Part shown: positions 8,941 to 20,000 of the stretch, piece by piece
Layout: the number at the start of each line of letters is the position of its first letter
Numbering within the stretch: the first letter of the stretch is position 1
From: Gammaproteobacteria bacterium
GTDB taxonomy: Bacteria; Pseudomonadota; Gammaproteobacteria; Pseudomonadales; Halieaceae
NCBI GenBank assembly: GCA_030427485.1
Contig: JAUICG010000011.1
Coordinates: 1-64,000 of the forward strand
Length of the DNA: 64,000 nucleotides
Direction: 5' to 3'
Notes under the pieces: generated by a model
Database searches by the model: none
Seen by the model: the letters and a program-made list of their open reading frames with translations, nothing else
What the model was told of the DNA's origin: nothing
Program-made: the position numbers and the translations under genes

Positions 8941-9837
8941 CTAAATCGGGCGCTCGCCGATGATGGTGACGCGGTCCATCTGCCGGCGCTGCGGCCAGTA
9001 GTCATTGGCGGCATAGTGCTGCACCACGCGGTTGTCCCACATAGCGACGCTATCCTTGCGCCAGCGAAAACGGCACTGGAACTCCGGCACGCAGGCCTCA
9101 AGAAACAGGCGCCCGAGAAGCGCGTCACTCTCGGCGCGATCCATACCGACAATATGACTGGTGAAGACACCGTTGGCATAAAGGGCCCGTTCACCAGTGT
9201 CTGGATTAGTGCGAACCAGCGGGTGTTCAACGGGGGGAAACTTCTCCTGCTGCGCGGCGAGTTCCTCATCGCTGAGCAGCATCCCGAAGCTCTGCGTAAA
9301 ATCGTTCACCGCGCGTTTGCCTTCGATCAACACCTTGGTCTCATCGTCGAGGCATTCGTAGGCCGCAACCATATCGGCAAACAAGGTGTCACCGCCGACC
9401 TGGGGCACCACGCGCGCTCGCAGCACTGATCCCAGCGAGGGAATCTCGCGCCAGCTCACGTCGCTGTGCCACAAATTTTCCACCCCGGCCACCTGCTCGT
9501 CCTTGTCGAAGCGCACCACCGCGTTGTCGGCCCCATCGGAGGGCAGAAAGGGGTGTTCCTCTATCTCGCCGAACCGCCTGGCAAAGGCCATCTGTTGCGC
9601 AGAAGAAATGTCCTGGTCGCGAAAGAAGATCACCCGGAACGCAAGCAGTGCCGCGCGCACTTCCTCCAGCGTCTGCGGGTCCACTGGCTTGCGCAAGTCG
9701 ACGCCGGTGATCTCGGCGCCCAGGCAGGGGCTGATACGCTGTACCCCGATATGCGCCCAGCGCATCTGGCTGAGCTTCTCGTGCCGGGCCTTGAGATAGG
9801 GACGGGGCCCGGGTTTGATGTTGTGTTGCAGCTTCAT
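8941..9837 (-). CDS. TauD/TfdA-family Fe(II)/2-oxoglutarate dioxygenase
   Basis: The protein shows the TauD/TfdA facial triad: His124 and Asp126 in WHSDVSW, and distal His274 in VVQHYAAND, followed by an Arg (QRRQMDRV) that would bind 2-oxoglutarate. The family oxidises sulfonates, herbicides, carnitine precursors and other small acids with release of CO2; the substrate here is not predictable. The start is set at ATG 9837 (298 residues), which has GGAGTG just upstream. It comes 4 bp after the oxyR stop, so the Shine-Dalgarno lies inside the end of oxyR and the two genes are one transcription unit. Confidence 0.88.
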   Translation of the reverse strand: MKLQHNIKPGPRPYLKARHEKLSQMRWAHIGVQRISPCLGAEITGVDLRKPVDPQTLEEVRAALLAFRVIFFRDQDISSAQQMAFARRFGEIEEHPFLPSDGADNAVVRFDKDEQVAGVENLWHSDVSWREIPSLGSVLRARVVPQVGGDTLFADMVAAYECLDDETKVLIEGKRAVNDFTQSFGMLLSDEELAAQQEKFPPVEHPLVRTNPDTGERALYANGVFTSHIVGMDRAESDALLGRLFLEACVPEFQCRFRWRKDSVAMWDNRVVQHYAANDYWPQRRQMDRVTIIGERPI

Positions 9838-9841
9838 ACGT

Positions 9842-10771
9842 TCACTCCACTGTGCCACCCGCGATGGAAACAGCATGGCCGCAGGAGTCGGGGTGGCCGG
9901 GCTTAGCGGTCAGGCATTCGACCAATGTGTCAATCACGGGCTGCCGCGCCGTCGTCTTGCGCCATACCAGCCCGATAGTGCGCACGGGTGCGGGACTGGT
10001 AAAGGGTACATAGTGTATACCGGCCTCATCTTTTTGTATGGCAATACGGGGCATAAAGGTAATGCCCGAGCCCGCCTTGATCATCTGGCGGAGAGTCTCC
10101 AGGCCTGTTGCGCGAAAATCCTGTTCTTCGGCTATGCCATTGAGCCCGCAGATCTCTAACGCCTGGTCGCGCAGGCAGTGGCCCTCCTCAAGCAACAGCA
10201 AGCGCTGATTTTTCAGTGCCTGCTGGTCTACGCTACGCGCCCGCGCAAGGGGGTGTTCCGGAGGCACCGCCAACAGAAACTCGTCGTCGAACAGCGGCTT
10301 GCTCACAAGGTAGTCATCGCGTACCGGCAGCGCCAGAAGCGCAGCATCGATTTCACCGTGGCGCAGTTTTTCAATCAGTATCGCGGTTTTTTCCTCGATC
10401 AATATCAGGCGAAGATTCGGCATCGATGCTTTCACCTTCGGTACGAGGCGGGGGAAAATATACGTAGACAGTGTCGGAAACGCACCCAGCCGGAACTTCC
10501 CCGACAGTGGGTCATGGCTGCTTCTGGCAACTTCCTTGATGGTATCGACCTCGCGCAGGATACGCCGGGCCGACTGTTCGACCTGTGCGCCGATCTCGGT
10601 GAGCATCACACGGCGGTTGGTGCGTTCCAGCAGCGTCACACCCAGTTCCTCCTCCAGTTTCTTGATCTGCCCACTCAGTGTGGGCTGGCTGACGCAACAG
10701 TGTTCAGCGGCCCGTCCGAAGTGGTGAAACTCCGCCACCGCCAGGAAATACCGTAAATCTCTGATGTTCAT
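9842..10771 (-). CDS. oxyR: Hydrogen peroxide sensor, LysR-type activator OxyR
   Basis: The 309-residue LysR protein has an N-terminal winged helix-turn-helix (residues 1-60, FGRAAEHCCVSQPTLSGQI) and an OxyR-type sensor domain. The redox pair is conserved at the same numbers as in E. coli: Cys199 in GHCLRDQ and Cys208 in EICG. Oxidation of these by peroxide to a disulfide turns the tetramer into an activator of katG and related genes. It is divergent from katG, and a matching OxyR operator lies 17-53 bp upstream of its own ATG, which implies autoregulation. Extra Cys in the DNA-binding helix (HCC) are unusual. Confidence 0.95.
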   Translation of the reverse strand: MNIRDLRYFLAVAEFHHFGRAAEHCCVSQPTLSGQIKKLEEELGVTLLERTNRRVMLTEIGAQVEQSARRILREVDTIKEVARSSHDPLSGKFRLGAFPTLSTYIFPRLVPKVKASMPNLRLILIEEKTAILIEKLRHGEIDAALLALPVRDDYLVSKPLFDDEFLLAVPPEHPLARARSVDQQALKNQRLLLLEEGHCLRDQALEICGLNGIAEEQDFRATGLETLRQMIKAGSGITFMPRIAIQKDEAGIHYVPFTSPAPVRTIGLVWRKTTARQPVIDTLVECLTAKPGHPDSCGHAVSIAGGTVE

Positions 10772-10787
10772 GGGCTATCACAACCTC

Positions 10788-10824
10788 TTAGGCCATACCT
10801 ATCATTTTGATAGAATTAAACGAT
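10788..10824. promoter_or_regulatory. Predicted OxyR operator between oxyR and katG
   Basis: The 37-bp site reads TTAG-N7-CTAT-N7-ATAG-N7-CGAT, against the OxyR tetramer consensus ATAG-N7-CTAT-N7-ATAG-N7-CTAT. Spacing is exact in all three gaps and 14 of 16 core bases match; the central CTAT and ATAG (10799-10802 and 10810-10813) are perfect. It lies 17 bp from the oxyR start and 161 bp from the katG start. This suits repression of oxyR and activation of katG. Binding is inferred from pattern only. Confidence 0.72.
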
Positions 10825-10969
10825 TTTATCTTGGTCAAGTCCATTACTATAGTGATCCACGCGCGGACCACTGGTCTAAGCTATTGGTGGTCCATGCTGC
10901 TGATTCGGAGCCGTGGATACCCCGCAAGTATCCCTGCTCCCATACAGGGCTGCCTGGCAGCCTTTCTGA

Positions 10970-13261
<2,292 letters not shown>

Positions 13262-13283
13262 GACATCGACTGATCGATCTTCA

Positions 13284-13310
13284 GGCTGCGGGGGTCTTGC
13301 CCCCGCAGCC
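13284..13310 (+). terminator. Hairpin after katG, likely terminator
   Basis: GGCTGCGGGGG and CCCCCGCAGCC form an 11-bp perfect GC-rich stem with a 5-base loop, starting 23 bp after the katG stop. It lacks a run of T on the downstream side, so it is a strong hairpin but not a textbook intrinsic terminator. Confidence 0.6.
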
Positions 13311-13529
13311 AATTCCCGCAACCGGTATTCCCTGAGTACTACCCTTCGCCAGCACGGCATTCCGAGTTTTCATTTCACACCGGCCCGGGCTGATCGCTTT
13401 ACAACTGGAAGTTGACGCTGAATCGGATTAAGCTCTCTGCAAAAAAATCGGCCGGGTATGCCTCTTGATGCCAGCGATACTGAAAAAGCCACGCCCTGCA
13501 CCCCGTGCTCATAGGCAAGCGGTTTTCTG

Positions 13530-14285
13530 ATGAGTGTGACGTTTATTATCGTCGGAGCGCCGAGAACGGGAAGCACACTGCTGGTGAAAACACTGAACAG
13601 CCTCGATGGCGTTCGCTGTCACGGGGAATTACTGCTTCCCACGATCGTTCGCGGTTATGAAGATGGTTTTGTCCCACAGCTTTCCAGTCAAGCAGAACGG
13701 GACGGCCGGGCACGTCGCCTGCTGGACATCAGAGAGCGGGACCCGGTTGGATTCGTTCACAACGCGCTCAACATGGGAGACATCGCCTGCGGCTGTAAAA
13801 TTCTCTATGAGGAGTTCCTGCAGTCTCGATGGTCTGCGGTCACCCAGTCATTACTCGCATCGCAAGACATACGGTTTGTTCACCTGGTGAGAGAGAACAG
13901 CCTTAGACGATACATCTCCATGCAAAGACTGATGGCCGGCGGTCCTATACATTCAGGCCCTGGCGGCGGGGGTGATCATCGCATAAAAGTCCAAGTTGAT
14001 ATTGACGATTTTCTCGTCACGAGCAAAGCACTGGAAGAGCAGGCACGGGCGGTGAGCACGCTTGTGTCCCAACACGCAGTTCTCCGGGTAAGTTACGAAA
14101 GCTTGTCGTCGGACATACCGGCCACTGTGACCGAGATTTGCCGTTTCCTCAACATAGATATCGATCCCGCACACATTGTGCCGGCACTGCACAAAGTCGG
14201 TTCACAGGATTTGCGCCTGACGGTGAGTAACTTCCAGGATCTCATCGATCATGAGGCTACCAGGGATATGGCGCTGAGTGATTAG
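13530..14285 (+). CDS. Sulfotransferase family protein
   Basis: The 251-residue protein opens with a 5'-phosphosulfate-binding loop, VGAPRTGSTLL (residues 8-18). A 3'-phosphate motif follows in FVHLVRENSLRRYISM (about 115-130), as in PAPS-dependent sulfotransferases. The middle region contains a glycine run (GGPIHSGPGGGGDHR) in the substrate loop. It is the only sulfotransferase gene here on the plus strand; the other three, at 14316-21757, converge on it with a 30-bp gap. The acceptor is unknown, although the neighbours suggest a surface glycan. Flanking sequence is more A/T-rich than in the core genes. Confidence 0.82.
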   Translation: MSVTFIIVGAPRTGSTLLVKTLNSLDGVRCHGELLLPTIVRGYEDGFVPQLSSQAERDGRARRLLDIRERDPVGFVHNALNMGDIACGCKILYEEFLQSRWSAVTQSLLASQDIRFVHLVRENSLRRYISMQRLMAGGPIHSGPGGGGDHRIKVQVDIDDFLVTSKALEEQARAVSTLVSQHAVLRVSYESLSSDIPATVTEICRFLNIDIDPAHIVPALHKVGSQDLRLTVSNFQDLIDHEATRDMALSD

Positions 14286-14315
14286 TACCCAAAGCCGGGT
14301 GTACCCTGCCCGGGA

Positions 14316-15203
14316 TCAGCTTTTACGATGACTGCGCTGAACCGTCGCAAACAGCTCCAGTTCCTTCTCCAACAATGGCATCGCCATATCAGAGAGCATC
14401 TGCCGCAACTCCGGACCTGTTTCCTTCCGTTGTGACACGATGTCTTTCCTGATGATTTTCGATACTTTTCCGGGATCAAAGCCCGACTCCAGCTCTAGAA
14501 AACATTCTATATCGCCAAGCACCTTCCCCGCGTCCTCCACGAGATCCTCAAAAATAACAGTATGTGATACACCCCCAAATTTGTTCACAGCTTCGGAGAA
14601 AAAGCTGAAAGCAGGCTTTATCCGTTGATCGGCTATGAACCTGGTGATCATTTGGTAGTTATCTTCTGATATCGGCTCTTTGCTCTCTTTCGCACTGGCC
14701 GCGGTAAAGCTTAGGCAGGTGTCAATCGGGTTTCGCAGCAAAAAGATGTACTGCGCTTCGGGATACAAATCGGACCAAAAATCCATGAACTCGATATTGC
14801 GGTATCGTATTTCCTTGAATCCCCAGCGCATGGTCTGCGGAACATTGTCGCAGAAAAGGCTATCAACAAACTGTCGCAAACTACTGTTGAAGCTCTGTTT
14901 GGAAAAGGAACCATCCCATGCGGTCCACTTGCCCGCGTTCAAACGTCGCTTATCTGCCAGCGGCCAGCGAAGTCGAGGTTTTTCAAGTAGCCAGGCTCCA
15001 CGGGGTTTCGTATCGGGAATCCATTTGGATCGCGAAACCGCCTTCCAGGACTGCATCAGTGGATTCAGAAATCCATCATGCTCACCCCATATGACCAGGC
15101 CTTCATGCGTATTGAGCAATTTCTGTAAAAGCGTGCTGCCTGTGCGCCCCGCGGACAGGACAATGACAGGACGCTCTCTCGGCAGGGTGTCATGGTTCAT
15201 CAT
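14316..15203 (-). CDS. Sulfotransferase family protein
   Basis: This 295-residue protein has the PAPS P-loop VLSAGRTGSTLLQKLL (residues 15-30) and the 3'-phosphate motif IFLLRNPIDTCLSF near residue 150. It includes HEGLVIWGEHDGFLNPL after the loop, typical of bacterial Sulfotransfer_3-like enzymes. No membrane segment or signal is visible, so it acts in the cytoplasm on a nucleotide-linked or lipid-linked acceptor. The downstream end faces the plus-strand sulfotransferase at 13530-14285. It is likely co-transcribed with the fusion gene at 15283 (79 bp apart). Confidence 0.85.
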   Translation of the reverse strand: MMNHDTLPRERPVIVLSAGRTGSTLLQKLLNTHEGLVIWGEHDGFLNPLMQSWKAVSRSKWIPDTKPRGAWLLEKPRLRWPLADKRRLNAGKWTAWDGSFSKQSFNSSLRQFVDSLFCDNVPQTMRWGFKEIRYRNIEFMDFWSDLYPEAQYIFLLRNPIDTCLSFTAASAKESKEPISEDNYQMITRFIADQRIKPAFSFFSEAVNKFGGVSHTVIFEDLVEDAGKVLGDIECFLELESGFDPGKVSKIIRKDIVSQRKETGPELRQMLSDMAMPLLEKELELFATVQRSHRKS

Positions 15204-15282
15204 TGACTCGAAGTGGGCGGCATGAAAACAGGATCTGACAGATTTCAGGCAGGACTTGTTGAATATCAGGATACAATCTACT

Positions 15283-16980
15283 TTATACCGCAGACATTTT
15301 CTGCTTCACATACCTATTCAAATTAAGCTGGTCAGCAGGAACAATCGGCATAAATCGTTCGACAAGTTGAGTAATCACAATGTCAGGTTTGTGTGTTTCG
15401 ATATAGTCATAATCGACGGCTGATGACCAGACAAAATGAAGCTCAGAGAATGTCTCCGCTAACATTCCGGTCAGTAATGAAGTACGGTATTCGGAAAAGG
15501 AGTCACCAAACAGGACAACCTTTTGCTCGTTCTCCGCCTTGTCATTTCTATAGACGACATTCGACCCGACATGCAATCCCCCTTCATTCTCCAGGCGATT
15601 CTTTTCTTTGTAAATCACCAGCTCATTGGCGAACACGCGAACAGAATCCTTGATAAAGTGGAAATTGCGAATTGTCTCTTTACGGGGAGGATTCATTTTT
15701 CCGCCCAGATCAAACAGGCATGGACCTTCAGAAAAATTTCTTGTCAGCAAACTGGTGTTCTGTTTCACGCCCAACGCTGAACATATCAACTGATAGGCAC
15801 AATAACAGCCGTAGGCATTCCAATGCGTATCCGTCTTGTAAAAAAGGTCATATTTCAACTTTTGCTTACTTAAGTACGGAGTCGGATCCAGTATGCATGC
15901 ACTGTATGGAGAATCGGCAACCTTTTTCATACTGCGCATAAAGGCTCTTATCGGAGTGCCGGCTGCGCAGTTGATATCCACAGTAGTGAACTCCGGATAC
16001 AGCGTCAGCTTATTCGGTACAAACAGGTGTAGATACTGAATGCCGCTTCGTTGAAGTCGAGTGTATCGAGTTTTCAACAATGCATGCCAGGCTGCTACCA
16101 GAGAATCATCGAATACTTTCTTGCCGGTATAATAGTCCATCGGATTGTTCGGTCCACCGGAGAGAAACAGCCATCCATCAAGTCCCTCCATGACATCCGG
16201 TGTATCATTCTCGATAGTCCCGGAAGGTGAAAACCTGAGGCCGGTAGCTTTGCAGAATGACGCGTAGTCCGGATACAAATACTCTCTCAATCGCCGCAGG
16301 TTCTCAGCGCTTATAGATCGCTTGGCAGGTCCGGTAGAGTACTTGAACTGCTCGAATGACTTTGATTTGAAGGGACTCAGCCCGAGAAACTCGAATACAC
16401 GCTTCATGATTGTCTGGGGATCCCTCAGCAATTCTTCATTGGACAGCACCAATAGTTGATCTTTGTCGAAGACATTCAGGTAGTATTGATACTTCCTGAA
16501 ATACGTACTAAACGATAAAACCAGCGAAAGATAGTAGTCAATTATGCCGGTCTGGCGATGCGCAACCGAAAAGGACCGGCCAAAGAAGTCATTGACATCC
16601 ATATCCACCAAAACAGGAATCTTGTTAACACGGCACAAATGTGAAAAATGCGATATCGCGCGTTCCACGGGGTCCCTCACGATAAGAATCAGCTTTACGC
16701 CCGGCAACAGTTTTTTGATGTTTTTCGGAATGGCCCCGCTATTTACCATGTCAAAATATGTGGGGCTCGCCTCACCGACCAATTTACCGTCTGCACACGG
16801 AAAATGCTGCTTGTACCATTGCACATCCTCATCCGAATGAAGCGAGAAATAGTGAATTTCCTTCTTCTCGGCTTTGGCTACCTGCTCATGCTCATTGATA
16901 AACTCATGCAGGACTGTAGTACCTCCCTTCATGGTTCCAATTATCAGGAAGTCCGGAAGCCTGTCCACATGATCACCCAT
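15283..16980 (-). CDS. Sulfotransferase-AlgX/AlgJ-like SGNH acetyltransferase fusion
   Basis: This 565-residue protein joins two enzymes. Residues 1 to about 260 are a sulfotransferase: P-loop IIGTMKGGTTVLHEF (13-27), 3'-phosphate motif LILIVRDPVERAISHF (97-112). From about 265 an AlgX/AlgJ-type SGNH domain begins with the family opening EGLDGWLFLSGG. It keeps the catalytic Asp384-x-His386 (TDTHWN) and the nucleophile Ser494 in FGDSF. In AlgX and AlgJ this domain O-acetylates alginate in the periplasm, whereas sulfotransferases use cytoplasmic PAPS. No signal or membrane segment is visible, so the whole protein appears cytoplasmic, which is odd for the second domain. A/T content is high (38% GC in 15841-15900). 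Confidence 0.86.
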   Translation of the reverse strand: MGDHVDRLPDFLIIGTMKGGTTVLHEFINEHEQVAKAEKKEIHYFSLHSDEDVQWYKQHFPCADGKLVGEASPTYFDMVNSGAIPKNIKKLLPGVKLILIVRDPVERAISHFSHLCRVNKIPVLVDMDVNDFFGRSFSVAHRQTGIIDYYLSLVLSFSTYFRKYQYYLNVFDKDQLLVLSNEELLRDPQTIMKRVFEFLGLSPFKSKSFEQFKYSTGPAKRSISAENLRRLREYLYPDYASFCKATGLRFSPSGTIENDTPDVMEGLDGWLFLSGGPNNPMDYYTGKKVFDDSLVAAWHALLKTRYTRLQRSGIQYLHLFVPNKLTLYPEFTTVDINCAAGTPIRAFMRSMKKVADSPYSACILDPTPYLSKQKLKYDLFYKTDTHWNAYGCYCAYQLICSALGVKQNTSLLTRNFSEGPCLFDLGGKMNPPRKETIRNFHFIKDSVRVFANELVIYKEKNRLENEGGLHVGSNVVYRNDKAENEQKVVLFGDSFSEYRTSLLTGMLAETFSELHFVWSSAVDYDYIETHKPDIVITQLVERFMPIVPADQLNLNRYVKQKMSAV

Positions 16981-17062
16981 AACAACACTTGACCAAAATG
17001 GGCGTACCTCGACTAAAGTTCATGCGGTTAATCATGTCACAGGTTGCTTAATCTTTGTTGAC

Positions 17063-20000
17063 CTAAACCTGGAGATCGTTACTCGAAATGCCGAAATGCT
17101 CAACCAGGTGGTGAGCATAGTTGTCTGCAACTGAAATCATAGTGCCGTCAACTGGCGTTATTTTCCGCGCCAGTAACTGGGTATCCCTGACTTCCTGGTA
17201 GTGTTGCCTGGCTTCGAGCGAACTTGTCACGCTGCTGTCATGACGTCGGTGGTGGTTAAGTACATTTGCGGAATACGCAATACGCCCCTGTTGCAGCACG
17301 GACAGGTAAACTCGCCAGTCGCCCGTCACTTTTACATTGGGGGAATTTTCCATCAGTTCGGATATGGCGCTTCTCAGGGCATTCTTTCTGAACACCACGG
17401 CGCTCACGTTCGGTATTGTGTTTTTTACACAAAGCGCTTCAGCAATTTCACTGTACCCGTCATTGGTATAATCCTCCCGCCATTTGCGGGTGGAAACATC
17501 GTCCGTATAGGAAAAATAATCGGGGGCCAGATGGGTGCCATCTATAGCCATTTGCGTAGATTGACAATACGACAGCACCACATCGGCATTGTCCAGTTGT
17601 CCACATATCACTCCCAGGAAATCGGGTTCCACCAGGTCATCGGCTTCGGCTATCCATACGTAGTCGCCCTCGGCGAGTTCCGCTCCCTTCTGCCACTGCT
17701 TGAAGACAGAGCCGCTGTTTGTTTCATTGCGCAGAAATTTTACTGGCAGGGTCAACTTCGCAATCGCATCGTCTATCAACTCCACGCTGTTGTCCGTCGA
17801 GGAGTCATCCAGTATCACGAGTTCATACAAAGGATATGTTTGATTGCATATACCGGCAATTCTCTCTGCGACAAATTCTCCGTAATTGTAATTGGGGAGA
17901 ACCGCCGTCACTCTTTTCAACGGAACATCTGCCAGTTCCAGCAAGCGATAACCATACCGATAAAATGAAAATTGACTGTCAACCAGTTCTTTCGCCGCAA
18001 CCCCCTTGTCACCTCTCAAAGCAGGGTCAGACAGGATCGCCAGCAAGGCCCGGGCGTATGCCTTTACATCCAGGGTATTCACCAGGCACCCCGTAGCGTC
18101 CCCTACTACATCAGCAAAGCCCCCGCAGCCCGCGAAGGCAACCACGGGCATTGAAGAATCAAACGCCTCCAGAACAACTGAAGGAAACGGATCCTCGCGA
18201 GAAGTAAGGGCGTATACATCAGCGCCACCATAAAAAATGTCGGTATCCTGCCAACAGTCCTCAATGATAATATTCCCGCGAGCCGGGGATTCACGTAACA
18301 ATTTTTTCAAGCGCGAACGCGCATCCTCAAGGATTTTTCCTACCCATATAAAATGGACACTTTTATTCTGTACTGCAACCGTGCTTGCTGCCTCAACAAA
18401 CAGGTCTATGCCCTTGCGTAAATCAGCCCCACCTACGCCGATTACGATTAGAGCTTGCTCGCTCAGCTTGTATTTTTCCCGCAGTTTTTTACGGCAGTAC
18501 TCTCTCCCTTTCTGCAGCAATGTATTGTTTCGCTTGTAGAGGCCCTGCGGCAAGACCACGCTTTGCGCGATACCGGTATTGAATGGCGCGAATCCCTCGC
18601 GCACAGTTTCTGACGCGAACACAATAAGCTGGCTGTTCTGAACCAGGGTATTTGCGGACTCCTCCAGATTCATCGAACTGATAATGCTGGGGAGTTCATG
18701 CACCAATGAAACCACTTTCATATCAGCGGCTTTCAAACTGTCGACCAGCCAACCCGAAGCGACGCTGTTGACGATCGCTGCGCGATAACCGGCAGCGACC
18801 AGTGAATTGAGGTATTCCGGCAATCCTCTTTTACTGCCAGCCAGAACCTTTACCGGGGCAACCCTTCTATACTCTTCCACCAGCGGCCCTTCACCAGCCA
18901 CCAGAATAGAGACGGTCACGCCCATCGAGACATAGAGCTTGGCCAGATTCAGCACCAGCAATTGCGCCCCATGGGGATGCGCATCGTGAGTGACGAGCAG
19001 TATCCGGCCCACCGTTGAGCGCGCACTCTTGGTTAATGCTTTGCGGGTGGCGTCGAGATAGGCGTAGCCGTAGCGTTCATCGGGCTCGAGATGCGCCCCC
19101 TCCGCCCACTCGTTCCAGGCATTTACAAAGACAAGTCGATCATCTTTGTTGCTGATTCGACTACAGGTATCGGCAATCGCATTCTCCAGCCATGCCTGGT
19201 AGTCTGCCGGGTTGCTGTTGGCGAAACACGCGCCTCGCTCCTTCTTCCTGGCGGTATTGTCCCAACTCGGACACACGGACCGATAGAGCATATAATCCGG
19301 AGTAACATAGTTTCTGCTGCGGGCCAGGAATATGCGCCAGTCATAGACGTGTCCGCTGTAGTTTGAGTTGCAAGGCTTGACTGCCTTTGTCAATTCAGGG
19401 GGCGCTGAGTTATTGGGGGGAAACTCTATCGCCGCATCAAAGCCATAGTCCGCCGGATCTGCGACTTCGAACGATTGGGTGTATGCCAGGTAAATTTCGC
19501 CTACACCACTCGCCCTGCACCATTCGCGCCACCTGTTGGCCGTCGCCCTGGGATTGGGCAGTTCCAGAGGACGGTAGACTACAATCAGGGGGCGCCCTGC
19601 AACATGAATGTACTTCGGGTTTCTCAGGTATTTCGAAATATGGGCGATAAACGCAATATCGTCTTCCGGTGAATAGTCCTGTTTTATCAGGACATCATCG
19701 TCCAGGCCATCCCAGCGACGGGACCAGTTTTCATTGGCCCAACACAGGCAGGCGGGCAAATCCAGGCCAGGATCCGCAAAGTAATTCTCGATCGGCTTTT
19801 CCAACAGGCGTTTTCCACCGAACCAATAGAAGTAGAAACAAAACCCGTGCAAGCCATACAACTTCGCGAGTTCAACTTGCGAGGCCTGCACGCCTTCGTC
19901 GAGGAGATTGTAGTAACCCAGCTCACCGGGAACATGTGGTTGATAGTGCCCCTCGAATTGGGGTTCAGCAGGTTTAACATTTGCCCATTCCGTAAAGCCT

